Source: Brumimicrobium sp033722555 (lineage in GTDB: Bacteria; Bacteroidota; Bacteroidia; Flavobacteriales_D; Crocinitomicaceae). Taken from it: a DNA stretch of 64,000 nucleotides. The notes beneath the pieces are model-generated. The model did no database searches. It worked only from the letters and a program-made list of their open reading frames with translations, and was not told where the DNA came from. The translations under genes were made by a program, and so were the position numbers. Location of the stretch: positions 1 to 64,000 of the forward strand of contig JAWVYS010000011.1 of NCBI GenBank assembly GCA_033722555.1. The letters run 5' to 3'. Below, piece by piece: positions 18,419 to 27,166 of the stretch; position 1 is the first letter of the stretch; every line of letters starts with the position of its first letter.

Positions 18419-18727
18419 GCCAACTCATCGCTATACACCCTTGCATATAGCCACCTTGTAAACTTAGCAAAAAAAAATAAAAGACAAACACTCCTCAAAG
18501 CCCTCTATATAAGCTGATAAACTACCGGAAACCTCTATTTACAAGGAATCATTTAGAATAATATTTAGCTGATAATAATCGTTTGTAAGGAATTGTAATT
18601 TAAAACAGGTGAGGAACCGGCTATTTTATAAATTTCACTAATTCATTCTCCGGTCCTTGTTATCCTCATAATTTAGCATAGAAATTTCTCAAAGAATCGG
18701 CAAACTTCTCTGCCTTTAAGCCATGAC
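18419..18727. repeat. Direct repeat copy A (about 309 bp), partner of 20249-20557
   Basis: Aligned by eye with copy B at a constant offset of 1830 bases with no indels. I count 21 mismatches in about 307 positions (about 93% identity), with an identical 60-base block at 18601-18660. Its left end contains the inverted repeat GCTATA (18430-18435) / TATAGC (18446-18451). Its right end ATGAC (18723-18727) is a remnant of the first codons of the gene that follows copy B. The left end lies 22 bases upstream of the OLD nuclease start, so it is that gene's 5' region. Confidence 0.95.
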
Positions 18728-18732
18728 GACCA

Positions 18733-18764
18733 AGTATAAGCCCCGTTTTAATGGGGTTTATACT
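18733..18764. terminator. Strong hairpin after the FG-GAP gene
   Basis: AGTATAAGCCCC (18733-18744) and GGGGTTTATACT (18753-18764) form a 12-bp stem with one mismatch and an 8-base loop, just beyond the 3' end of the FG-GAP gene. No T run follows on either strand. It could be a terminator without a U tail, an mRNA-stabilising hairpin or an element boundary. Confidence 0.5.
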
Positions 18765-18780
18765 ATGTTAGCAAATCGTT

Positions 18781-20229
18781 TCAATGTTTTACCAATTGAA
18801 TGACATTTTTAAATTCTGCCGTTTCGACGAATAGAAGGTAAATTCCTGAAGGTTGATTTAAATTCAAATGCAAGAGTTGTGAGTCTTTATATTCGGTTGA
18901 CTGAATTAATCTTCCACTGATATCAGTGATTTGAATTTTAACCGAATGAAAGCTACTTCCAAGATCAACAGAGAATTTGTCCTCAAAAGGGTTCGGATAG
19001 ATATTCAATTTTGGAAATAATTGATTTTCGAAAACGCTCAGTGAAGTAAAATTATTTCTATACAGCACCGCATTATCAGGTTGGCCTCCGTCAGAAGATC
19101 CTGATAGAAAAAAATCAGGGTCAGTATCGCCATCAATATCAGCAGCTCTTACTCTGAACTGTTGATTGCCCGGGAAAGAAACGGAAGTCAATTCTGTATA
19201 TATTCCGGTGCCATCATTCAGGTATAACTTTGTATATCTATTAGTTGTTATCCCGTTATAACCACAGCTGATTATATCCATATCACCATCAATGTCAAAA
19301 TCAGCAAATTGAACACTCGAGTATGCCACGCCTGTAAAAGATGAACCTGTATTGAGAACAAAATTTCCAGAACCATCATTATTGTATAATTCAATAAACT
19401 CTGTAGATCCGTCATATCCAGAAATCAAAACGTCTAAATCGGAGTCATTATCTACATCAGCGATGTCAATTGAGCCTAATTGAGAACCTGAAAAAGGTGT
19501 GCCTGTTACGAGTGTATAAGTTCCGTTTCCGTCATTTGAGTAGAGCTCGGTAAAAGTGATAGAGCCATTGGTACCTGCTAGGACAACGTCCAGATCATTA
19601 TCATTATCCATATCGAAAAACTTGACCGATGCATAATTAGTCCCTGAAAAAGGAGTGCCACTAACCAAGCTAAAGCTACCACTTCCATCATTTACGTATA
19701 ACGATGTATTGTACCCAGATCCAGTGTAGCCTGAAATAATTAAGTCCAAATCATTATCTCCATCTATATCTCCAAATTCTGCATCTCCTTGAACTGTTCC
19801 AATAATGCTGTTTGTGGTTAGTGTGAAATTTCCTGTCCCGTCATTCGTGTAGATTTTTGATATGTATGTTCCAGAAATGTCTTGTCCACATATAAAAATA
19901 TCTTCATCAAGATCATTGTCTATGTCACCTATTGCGATAGACGAATATGCCACAGAATCTATTGTAGAACCTGAGAATAAACTAAAATTTCCATCCCCAT
20001 CATTTATATAGATATTCGTGGTTGACATTTCCATTATGGTCATCATATTAAAACCAGCACTTCCAGAAATTATTAGGTCTAGATCACTGTCATTATCGAT
20101 GTCAAAGAATTCAGCTTCACCTTCAGCCAAAGGCGGAAAAGATGTCCCTGTTATTTCCGTAAACGATACTTGCCCAAAAGATGTTAAGGCAAGGAATAAT
20201 AAGGTAATTGTAATGTAATTTTTTTTCAT
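18781..20229 (-). CDS. Secreted FG-GAP/VCBS repeat protein with T9SS sorting domain
   Basis: I place the start at the ATG at 20229, giving a clean signal peptide (MKKNYITITLLFLALTSFGQ) and 482 residues. The open frame runs to 20328, but that extension is translated from direct repeat B and is not credible. The mature protein is a chain of about seven FG-GAP units with calcium-binding-like D-rich loops (for example DIDNDSDLDLIISG, DMDNDNDLDVVLAG, DIDGDTDPDFFLSG), forming a beta-propeller. It ends with a type A T9SS sorting domain (LNIYPNPFEDKFSVDLG to SGIYLLFVET). A surface adhesin or matrix role is plausible. It sits between the two direct repeats, in the same orientation as the OLD nuclease. 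Confidence 0.93.
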   Translation of the reverse strand: MKKNYITITLLFLALTSFGQVSFTEITGTSFPPLAEGEAEFFDIDNDSDLDLIISGSAGFNMMTIMEMSTTNIYINDGDGNFSLFSGSTIDSVAYSSIAIGDIDNDLDEDIFICGQDISGTYISKIYTNDGTGNFTLTTNSIIGTVQGDAEFGDIDGDNDLDLIISGYTGSGYNTSLYVNDGSGSFSLVSGTPFSGTNYASVKFFDMDNDNDLDVVLAGTNGSITFTELYSNDGNGTYTLVTGTPFSGSQLGSIDIADVDNDSDLDVLISGYDGSTEFIELYNNDGSGNFVLNTGSSFTGVAYSSVQFADFDIDGDMDIISCGYNGITTNRYTKLYLNDGTGIYTELTSVSFPGNQQFRVRAADIDGDTDPDFFLSGSSDGGQPDNAVLYRNNFTSLSVFENQLFPKLNIYPNPFEDKFSVDLGSSFHSVKIQITDISGRLIQSTEYKDSQLLHLNLNQPSGIYLLFVETAEFKNVIQLVKH

Positions 20230-20248
20230 AATTCTGATTTTTTTGTTT

Positions 20249-20557
20249 GCTAACTCATCCCTATACACCATTGCATATAGCAACCCTGTAAACTTAGCAA
20301 AAAAAAATAAAAGACAAACGCTCCTCAAAACCTTCTATATAAGCTGATAAACAACCGGAAACCTCTATTTACAAGGAATCATTTAGATTAAAATTTATCT
20401 GATAATAATCGTTTGTAAGGAATTGTAATTTAAAACAGGTGAGGAACCGGCTATTTTATAAATTTCACTAATTCATTCTCCGGTCCTTGTTATCCTAATA
20501 ATTTAGAACACAAATTTCTCAAAGAATCAGCAGACTTCCCTACCTTTACGCCATGAC
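20249..20557. repeat. Direct repeat copy B (about 309 bp), partner of 18419-18727
   Basis: See copy A for the alignment. Copy B fills the gap between the divergent FG-GAP gene (starting at 20229) and the conserved gene starting at 20553. Its right end includes that gene's ATGAC, so B is probably the older copy and natural promoter region, and A the duplicate. The left-end inverted repeat is CCTATA / TATAGC (20260-20281). I find no TAnnTTTG element on either strand; TACCTTTA just before the ATG is the closest. Confidence 0.95.
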
Positions 20558-21134
20558 AAAAACCGAGGCGAAAATATTCTTTCCCTTTGCCGAAGGCGAA
20601 GACCCGGAGGAACTCTGGGAGCAGCGGTTTTTTGAGCAGAAGCAATTCTTTCTGACGCGGCCGCCGATGGAGAAAGTGTTTAAATCCCGTATTTCAAAAC
20701 TTCAGAAACAGTACGAAGCGTATTTGGTTTTGGGTGGCGAAGAGGTGGCGCTTCAAGCGGAAATGCCCGAAGAAGAAATTGCGTTTAGCGATTCTGTTTT
20801 GGTTTCGTTTCGTTTGTTTCATGATTATCGAAATAAATTCAAGTCCAAGATTTTGCAGGCGCAGCATCCGGAGCAGTTGGCAAAAATTATTGACGTTTGG
20901 ACAGCCATGGAACGCAAATATCATGCGCTCTGGAGCAATGACGTGAGTAAATCCAACGAAACAGAAGTAGCGCTTTCCAAAGAACCCGACCCGATGGAAG
21001 TTCTGAAAGCGATCAAGGAATTTGGCGGTGAAGAATTAATGTTCAGCGAATTACATGCGCGTTATGCTTTGTTGCCGGAAATCCTGCAAAATGAAGTGAA
21101 AAGATTAACTTTGTTGAGTGAGCTTGACGATTAA
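20553..21134 (+). CDS. Conserved soluble protein, unknown function
   Basis: The 193-residue protein is acidic and mostly helical, with no signal peptide or membrane segment. The N-terminus FFPFAEGEDPEELWEQRFFEQKQF is aromatic- and acid-rich. The middle is helical and Lys-rich (FKSRISKLQKQYEAYL), and the C-terminal half is again helical (MFSELHARYALLPEILQNEVK). I do not recognise a family. It is followed after 49 bases by two closely packed small genes in the same direction, so these probably form an operon. Its 5' region is direct repeat copy B. Confidence 0.8.
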   Translation: MTKTEAKIFFPFAEGEDPEELWEQRFFEQKQFFLTRPPMEKVFKSRISKLQKQYEAYLVLGGEEVALQAEMPEEEIAFSDSVLVSFRLFHDYRNKFKSKILQAQHPEQLAKIIDVWTAMERKYHALWSNDVSKSNETEVALSKEPDPMEVLKAIKEFGGEELMFSELHARYALLPEILQNEVKRLTLLSELDD

Positions 21135-21183
21135 TAAACGATAACCGGAACAGAATCGATTTCCGTGGATAAAGTATTTAATT

Positions 21184-21450
21184 ATGGATTCAAAATTTGA
21201 CAAATTACAGGAGCAGTTAGAACAACTTGAATGGCCTTCGGTTTATTATTTTAAGTTCATTGCTCCCAATGATCCCAAAACGATCGCCTTAATAACAGCC
21301 CTTTTCAATGATAAATCAAACATCAACATGAGGCCTTCAAGCAAAGGAAACTATACGAGCATAAACATCAAGGAGGTTATGGTCAGTGCAGCTGCCGTAA
21401 TCGACATTTACGAGGAAGCTGCTAAAATTGACGGTGTAATCTCTTTATAA
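21184..21450 (+). CDS. DUF493 (YbeD-like) family protein
   Basis: The 88-residue protein fits the DUF493/YbeD family, a small ACT-like alpha/beta fold. It has the core FKFIAPND, then NMRPSSKGNYTSINIKEVMVS with the SSKGNYTS block, a helix with AAAVIDIYEEAAKI and the ending DGVISL. In Escherichia coli the family member lies next to lipB and lipoate genes; here there are no lipoate genes, so function stays open. Its stop codon is immediately followed by the ATG of the next gene (TAAATG), implying coupled translation. Confidence 0.85.
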   Translation: MDSKFDKLQEQLEQLEWPSVYYFKFIAPNDPKTIALITALFNDKSNINMRPSSKGNYTSINIKEVMVSAAAVIDIYEEAAKIDGVISL

Positions 21451-21846
21451 ATGATTTTTTTAGCACTCGATATCGCAAGGTTAATCGCTAATATTGCCTG
21501 GATATCACTTTTTGTCATCGTATTTCTCATTCTTTACCGATTACTGCTCAAAAGGTTAAAGAAAGGCAGGCAGGATCAAAGCAATTATATAAAACTTATG
21601 ACTCCGGAACAACACCCCGCCTCGGGAAAAGTGAGGTTTTTCATAGATCTTCAAAAAGAAACAAATGTAAAATTCAGTTTTCAGGCCGTAGGTCAGGAAG
21701 AAGAAAAGATCGTACTTCATGAAACAATTCAGGCAGGGGGAAAAGTCATTCCTTTCGACACCACTGATGTAGCCAATGGCACCTATTATTTCACCCTTAC
21801 AACCGACAATCAAAAAATTACCAAAAAGATAGTTGTTTCAAACTGA
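21451..21846 (+). CDS. Single-pass membrane protein with a C-terminal beta module resembling T9SS sorting domains
   Basis: This 131-residue protein starts with a membrane segment (residues about 8-30, ARLIANIAWISLFVIVFLILY), then a basic stretch RLLLKRLKKGRQDQ, which suggests the N-terminus is outside and the tail in the cytoplasm. The C-terminal roughly 75 residues (VRFFIDLQKETNVKFSFQ to ANGTYYFTLTTDNQKIT) have the beta-sandwich pattern of type A sorting domains. There is no cleavable signal peptide and no large passenger. It is tightly coupled to the DUF493 gene. Function unknown. Confidence 0.8.
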   Translation: MIFLALDIARLIANIAWISLFVIVFLILYRLLLKRLKKGRQDQSNYIKLMTPEQHPASGKVRFFIDLQKETNVKFSFQAVGQEEEKIVLHETIQAGGKVIPFDTTDVANGTYYFTLTTDNQKITKKIVVSN

Positions 21847-21916
21847 AGATCATTCAGGCCCTGCAAAATATTCCTTGAAAAAAATTGTTATACTTGTATA
21901 ACTAAATTAAAGACAA

Positions 21917-22552
21917 ATGAAGAAGTGTGTTTTTCTGCTGATATTCCTCGTAAACCTGTCTGTATTCGCTCAAACGGATTTTCAACCGACGGGTTCTTTT
22001 AAGGTAGAAATAGCACTTCCAAACAATGCCACGAACATCGCTTTCCGCGATCAGTTACAAGGACTTGTTGCACTCACTCCCTCCTATCAGCATACCTTCG
22101 GAAGTACCTTTTCCGTGGGGGCGGGATTGCGGTATTCGTACTTCAACGTGAATCAGTTTAAAAACAACGTTGGACTCTCAGGAGGAATGCACATAGCCGG
22201 AGTTTTCGGTAAAATTGGTCAGGAAAAATTCTACGGTAATTTCGGTCTGGATTATGGAGTTCGTGCCGGTTATGCCTTAAATATTTCAACCACCAATAAA
22301 CTAAGAGAAGCAGGACGTTCCCCACATATTTTTGACGGAGGTTTCGTAGAACCAACCATAGGGCTGGCACTCATGGCCGATGAAAGAAGCTCTTTCCGTC
22401 TTGCACTGTCCTACGCTTTTCATGGATTCACCTTGAAACCGGGTCATCTGGGTCTGGACGACTTCTCGGGTTATCCCGACGACAAACTGGATAGGTTCAC
22501 TTCGTTTTTCTGCATTGGCTTTGGTTATTCCTATTATTTTGGAATTAACTGA
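21917..22552 (+). CDS. Outer-membrane beta-barrel protein, unknown function
   Basis: The 211-residue protein has a clear signal peptide (MKKCVFLLIFLVNLSVFAQ). The rest alternates in the pattern of an eight-stranded barrel, with repeated aromatic strand ends (SVGAGLRYSYFNVNQF, KFYGNFGLDYGVRAGYAL, SSFRLALSYAFHGF), and it ends in aromatic residues plus Asn (IGFGYSYYFGIN). This fits the OmpA-like or PorT-like small barrel class of Bacteroidota. It is probably expressed on its own; TATACTTG at about 21889 is a one-mismatch -7 element. Confidence 0.82.
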   Translation: MKKCVFLLIFLVNLSVFAQTDFQPTGSFKVEIALPNNATNIAFRDQLQGLVALTPSYQHTFGSTFSVGAGLRYSYFNVNQFKNNVGLSGGMHIAGVFGKIGQEKFYGNFGLDYGVRAGYALNISTTNKLREAGRSPHIFDGGFVEPTIGLALMADERSSFRLALSYAFHGFTLKPGHLGLDDFSGYPDDKLDRFTSFFCIGFGYSYYFGIN

Positions 22553-22670
22553 TACCATTTCCTTTTCCTCAATATCCTCATAGATCGAATCATTTCGTTC
22601 TCTTTCCGCCATGTGTAAAACTTCTCAAAAGTTGGAGCTAAAATAGCACGAAAAAAGAGGTGATATTTCG

Positions 22671-22678
22671 TATTTTTG
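22671..22678 (+). promoter_or_regulatory. -7 promoter element for dnaE
   Basis: TATTTTTG, an exact TAnnTTTG match, 20 bases before the dnaE ATG at 22699. No clear -33 element. Confidence 0.6.
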
Positions 22679-22698
22679 AAGGTAAATTCAGCAGCTAG

Positions 22699-25600
22699 AT
22701 GTATATTATTTTTGATACAGAGACCACCGGTCTACCGAAGAACTGGAATCTTCCTTATACGGACACAGATAACTGGCCGAGATGTATACAGATCGCCTGG
22801 CAGTTACATGATGACCTGGGGAACCTCATCGAGGCCAAGGACTTCCTTGTTAGACCCGATGGTTTTGATATACCTTATGATGCTGAAAGAATTCACGGAA
22901 TTTCAACCTTGCTTGCTGAAAAAGAGGGAGAACCTCTGGAAAAGGTACTCAAGGAATTCAACGAAGCGCTCTCAAAAGCAAAATTTGTAGTTGGACAAAA
23001 TGTAGGTTTCGACTTAAATGTCCTAGGATGTGAATTTATCCGACAGGAGTTGCCGACTGAAATGCACGAGCTACCTGTGCTGGATACCTGTACGGAAGTA
23101 ACAGCCAACCTCTGTAAAATCCCCGGCGGTCGCGGAGGTAAATTTAAACTTCCAACCCTTACCGAACTGCACGACTTCCTCTTTGGGGTTCCTTTTGAGG
23201 AGGCGCATAACGCCACGGCAGACGTTGAGGCTACAACGCGCTGTTTTTTCGAACTGGTAAGAAGAAGAATTTTCACGGCTGAGGAGCTCGGTGCTAATGA
23301 ACAGTATTTCGAAGCATTTTTACGTGAAAATCCTGATCCTGTTCAGCCTGTCGGGTTACGGCATGAAAACCTGAAAGAAAAAAGTCAGGCCCTGAAGGAT
23401 AAATTTACCGAAGAAACCGTTATTTCCGAAGAGGAAATAGAAGAGGGTCTTGCGCAACTGGAAGATGTCTCTTTCGTTCATTTGCACAATCACACCCAGT
23501 TCTCGGTGCTGCAATCCACCTCCAATGTCAAAGCTTTAATAAATAAAGCGGCTGAATACAATATGCCTGCTGTCGCTCTCACGGATACGGGCAATATGAT
23601 GGCTGCATTTCATTTTGAAAAATTCGTTACGGCTCACAACAAAGCGATCAAGGCAGAAAGAGAAGAAGCTGAAAAAAACGGTGAGAAATTTACCAAAAAG
23701 GAGATAACGCCGATCATAGGCTGCGAATTCCATGTATGTGAAGACCATACTGATAAAACCGTCAAGGATAACGGCTATCAGATTGTAATGCTCGCTAAAA
23801 ATAAAAACGGGTATCACAACCTCGCCAAAATGTCTTCCATTGCATTTACTGAAGGAAAGTATTATGTGCCGCGGATAGACAAAGGCATTGTTGAAAAATA
23901 TAAGGAAGACATCATCGTCCTGTCAGGAAACATGTATGGCGAAATACCTTCCAAAATTTTAAATATAGGTGAAAACCAGGCTGAGGAAGCTCTGATCTGG
24001 TGGAAAGAGCAATTCGGAGAGGATTTTTACCTGGAAATCATGCGCCATGATCAGGAGGATGAAAGACGTGTCAATGAGGTGCTTTTAAAGTTTGCCTCGA
24101 AGCACGGTGTGAAGGTTGTTGCCACGAACAATACTTTTTACATCGATAAAAAAGATGCCTTGGTTCACGATATTTTGCTGTGCATCAAGGACGGTGAAAT
24201 GGTAGAAACACCGAAAGGAAAGGGACGCGGTTTCCGATTTGGACTTCCCAACGACAATTATTATTTCAAATCACCCGGTGAGATGAAGGAACTCTTTGCC
24301 GATATTCCCGAGGCAATTGAGAATACGATGGAGATCGCCGGAAAATGTGAGAAATATACGCTCGCCAGCGAAATACTCCTCCCGGCATTCGACATTCCTG
24401 AGGAATTCATGGACGAAACCGATCAGGTGAACGGAACCAAGAACGGAGAGAATAATTACCTGAGACACCTCACGTATGAGGGTGCGAAAAAAAGATACGG
24501 TGAGATTACGGACGAAATAAGGGAACGTCTGGATTTTGAGCTGGAAACCATTGCCAATACCGGATATCCGGGTTATTTCCTAATCGTTCAGGACTTTTGC
24601 AACGCGGCGCGCGAGATGGGAGTTGTAGTAGGTCCGGGAAGGGGTTCTGCTGCAGGTTCGGCCGTTGCTTATTGCACGGGGATCACCAACATAGACCCCA
24701 TTGAATACGACCTCCTTTTTGAGCGTTTTCTTAATCCGGATCGTGTTTCCATGCCCGATATTGATATAGACTTTGATGACGAAGGGAGAGGAAAGATCAT
24801 CGACTGGGTAATCGACAAATACGGCGCTAATCAGGTCGCACAAATCATTACCTACGGTACAATGGCCGCTAAATCCTCAGTGAGGGATACTGCGCGCGTA
24901 TTGAATCTCCCCTTGTTTGAAGCCGACAGGCTCGCAAAACTGGTTCCGGATATTTCTCTGAAAAAATTATTCGGGCTTGGCGATACCGAATTGGCGGAAG
25001 TGCTTAAAAACAATCAGGAAAATATTGTTAAGGCCAATCAGTTGAAGCAAATAGCTGCGGGTAGTGATCTTCCTGCTGAAGTGATTCAGAAAGCGCGAAA
25101 CCTGGAAGGAAATGTACGTAATACAGGGATACATGCTTGCGGAGTGATAATCACACCGGGAGACATCACCAATTATGTGCCTGTTGCTTTAGCCAAGGAT
25201 TCCGACATGTACTGCACACAGTTCGACAACTCGGTGGTAGAGGAAGCCGGACTGTTAAAAATGGACTTCCTTGGATTAAAAACGCTGACACTTATCAAGG
25301 ATGCTGTAGCTTTCGTAAAAGAACGTCATGGTATCCAGTTGGTGCCGGATGATTTTCCCTTAGACGACGAAAAAACCTACGAATTGTTCCAGCGCGGTGA
25401 AACGGTTGGTGTCTTCCAGTACGAATCCGCGGGTATGCAGAAATACATGCGGGAGTTGAAGCCCACGGTTTTTGCAGACCTCATAGCAATGAATGCGCTT
25501 TACCGACCCGGTCCACTGGAATATATACCTTCATTCATTCGCAGGAAGCATGGTGAGGAGGAAATTATTTACGACCTTGATGCATGTAAGGAGTATCTTG

Positions 25601-27063
25601 AAGAAACTTACGGAATCACGGTTTATCAGGAGCAGGTAATGCTTCTTTCACAGAAACTGGCAGGATTTACCAAGGGTGAAGCCGATACCCTCCGAAAAGC
25701 CATGGGTAAAAAGAAGTTTGATCTTCTTGAAAAACTTAAGCCAAAGTTTTTGAATCAAGGACACGAAAGAGGACACGATAAGGATAAACTGGAAAAAATC
25801 TGGCGGGACTGGGAAGCATTTGCCTCCTATGCATTCAACAAATCGCACTCGACATGTTATGCCTGGATCGCTTATCAGACGGCATTTCTTAAGGCCAATT
25901 ATCCTGCTGAGTATATGGCTTCTGTACTCAGTAATAACATGAATGACATCAAGCAGGTAACTTTCTTTATGGAGGAATGCCGCCGAATGGAAATCCCTGT
26001 TTTGGGTCCAGATGTGAATGAATCCAATTTCAAATTTACCGTAAACAAGGAAGGGGCAATTCGCTTTGGCCTAGGAGCCATCAAAGGAGTGGGTTCAGGT
26101 CCTGTAGACGCATTGGTGGAGGAAAGAACAGAAAACGGTCCTTTCCGGGATATTTTCGATGTCACTAAGCGGGTGAATCTCCGATATTGTAACAAAAAGG
26201 CTTTTGAATCCCTGGCGCTCGCAGGTGCTTTTGATTCTTTCCGAAATATCCATCGCGCTCAGTATTTCGCCGAGGACAATGGAAAATCTTTTTTAACGAA
26301 TGCTATCAAATTCGGGGCGAGTCATCAGGAAAGCCTGAATTCAAGTCAGGCCAGCCTATTCGGCGGGTCAACAGGTGTTGCGACTCCTGCCCCAACCATT
26401 CCTCAGGTACCCGAATGGTCTTCCCTTCAGCAGCTGAACAAGGAAAAGGAAGTCGTAGGGATTTATATTTCCGGCCATCCGCTTGACGACTATAAAATTG
26501 ACATTGATTCATTCTGTACCGGAACGATCGGAGACATTATACACCTTGATCAGAATCAGAACCGGGAATTCACGGTCGCTGCGATCATCACAGAAGTTGA
26601 ACACAGACATACGCGCAAGGGTGATCCTTTCGGAACGATCCTGATTGAAGATTACAACGATTCCACGAAATTATTTCTCTTCAGGGAGGATTACGGTAAA
26701 TTCAAGGACTATATGTCTGAAGGTGCTTTCATATATCTGGTAGGAAAGGTACAGCCTAAACGTTGGAAAAACGATGAATTCGAATTTAAAGTGCACAAGA
26801 TAGATTTCCTTTCAGGTCTGCGTGAACAGAAAACCCAGGCATTAAAAATCAAGGTTGCATTAAAAAGAGTTAATCACAGTTTTATAGAGGACATAGATAA
26901 ACTCTTCAAGGAAAATCAGGGAAGATATCAGGTAAAATTCAACGTGTATGATACAGTGAACGATCTGGAGGTTGACCTTCCCTCGAGATTTGTAAAGGTG
27001 GACATCAATAATAAATTTCTGGCTTCTCTGCGAAGGTTTGATCTGGAATATGCACTCGAATAA
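22699..27063 (+). CDS. dnaE: DNA polymerase III alpha subunit with N-terminal proofreading exonuclease domain
   Basis: This is the replicative polymerase, 1454 residues, about 290 longer than the E. coli protein. The extra N-terminus (about 1-195) is a DnaQ-type 3'-5' exonuclease: IIFDTETTGLP (DxE), VVGQNVGFDLNVLG, and EEAHNATADVEATTRCF with the H...D pair. The PHP domain starts near 262 (FVHLHNHTQFSVLQ); where metal-binding PHP domains have TDHGN, this has TDTGN. The polymerase core contains GPGRGSAAGSAVAY (about 645) and the catalytic PDIDIDFDD (about 685), then FNKSHSTCYAWIAYQ (about 1043) and the OB-fold region after about 1285. The fused exonuclease is usual in Bacteroidota. Confidence 0.97.
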   Translation: MYIIFDTETTGLPKNWNLPYTDTDNWPRCIQIAWQLHDDLGNLIEAKDFLVRPDGFDIPYDAERIHGISTLLAEKEGEPLEKVLKEFNEALSKAKFVVGQNVGFDLNVLGCEFIRQELPTEMHELPVLDTCTEVTANLCKIPGGRGGKFKLPTLTELHDFLFGVPFEEAHNATADVEATTRCFFELVRRRIFTAEELGANEQYFEAFLRENPDPVQPVGLRHENLKEKSQALKDKFTEETVISEEEIEEGLAQLEDVSFVHLHNHTQFSVLQSTSNVKALINKAAEYNMPAVALTDTGNMMAAFHFEKFVTAHNKAIKAEREEAEKNGEKFTKKEITPIIGCEFHVCEDHTDKTVKDNGYQIVMLAKNKNGYHNLAKMSSIAFTEGKYYVPRIDKGIVEKYKEDIIVLSGNMYGEIPSKILNIGENQAEEALIWWKEQFGEDFYLEIMRHDQEDERRVNEVLLKFASKHGVKVVATNNTFYIDKKDALVHDILLCIKDGEMVETPKGKGRGFRFGLPNDNYYFKSPGEMKELFADIPEAIENTMEIAGKCEKYTLASEILLPAFDIPEEFMDETDQVNGTKNGENNYLRHLTYEGAKKRYGEITDEIRERLDFELETIANTGYPGYFLIVQDFCNAAREMGVVVGPGRGSAAGSAVAYCTGITNIDPIEYDLLFERFLNPDRVSMPDIDIDFDDEGRGKIIDWVIDKYGANQVAQIITYGTMAAKSSVRDTARVLNLPLFEADRLAKLVPDISLKKLFGLGDTELAEVLKNNQENIVKANQLKQIAAGSDLPAEVIQKARNLEGNVRNTGIHACGVIITPGDITNYVPVALAKDSDMYCTQFDNSVVEEAGLLKMDFLGLKTLTLIKDAVAFVKERHGIQLVPDDFPLDDEKTYELFQRGETVGVFQYESAGMQKYMRELKPTVFADLIAMNALYRPGPLEYIPSFIRRKHGEEEIIYDLDACKEYLEETYGITVYQEQVMLLSQKLAGFTKGEADTLRKAMGKKKFDLLEKLKPKFLNQGHERGHDKDKLEKIWRDWEAFASYAFNKSHSTCYAWIAYQTAFLKANYPAEYMASVLSNNMNDIKQVTFFMEECRRMEIPVLGPDVNESNFKFTVNKEGAIRFGLGAIKGVGSGPVDALVEERTENGPFRDIFDVTKRVNLRYCNKKAFESLALAGAFDSFRNIHRAQYFAEDNGKSFLTNAIKFGASHQESLNSSQASLFGGSTGVATPAPTIPQVPEWSSLQQLNKEKEVVGIYISGHPLDDYKIDIDSFCTGTIGDIIHLDQNQNREFTVAAIITEVEHRHTRKGDPFGTILIEDYNDSTKLFLFREDYGKFKDYMSEGAFIYLVGKVQPKRWKNDEFEFKVHKIDFLSGLREQKTQALKIKVALKRVNHSFIEDIDKLFKENQGRYQVKFNVYDTVNDLEVDLPSRFVKVDINNKFLASLRRFDLEYALE

Positions 27064-27140
27064 AAGGTTCAGATTAAAATCCGAGAAAACTTATTTAAAT
27101 AATGTTGAAGGCTCGAACAATTCATTTCATCGAACGTTTG

Positions 27141-27148
27141 TATCTTTG
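27141..27148 (+). promoter_or_regulatory. -7 promoter element for the QueD/PTPS-folE pair
   Basis: TATCTTTG matches TAnnTTTG, 18 bases before the TTG start at 27167. It supports that start, since no ATG lies between it and the conserved first strand. Confidence 0.65.
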
Positions 27149-27166
27149 TAATTAAATTTTTTCAGT

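Noticed and set aside
20230..20328. N-terminal extension of the FG-GAP protein
   Set aside because: It is translated from direct repeat B; the signal peptide starts at the ATG at 20229.
18397..20557. Integron cassette array with attC sites, or an insertion sequence
   Set aside because: GTTAGCA borders do not match the GTTRRRY core, the repeats are 309 bp rather than short attC sites, and there is no integrase or transposase gene.
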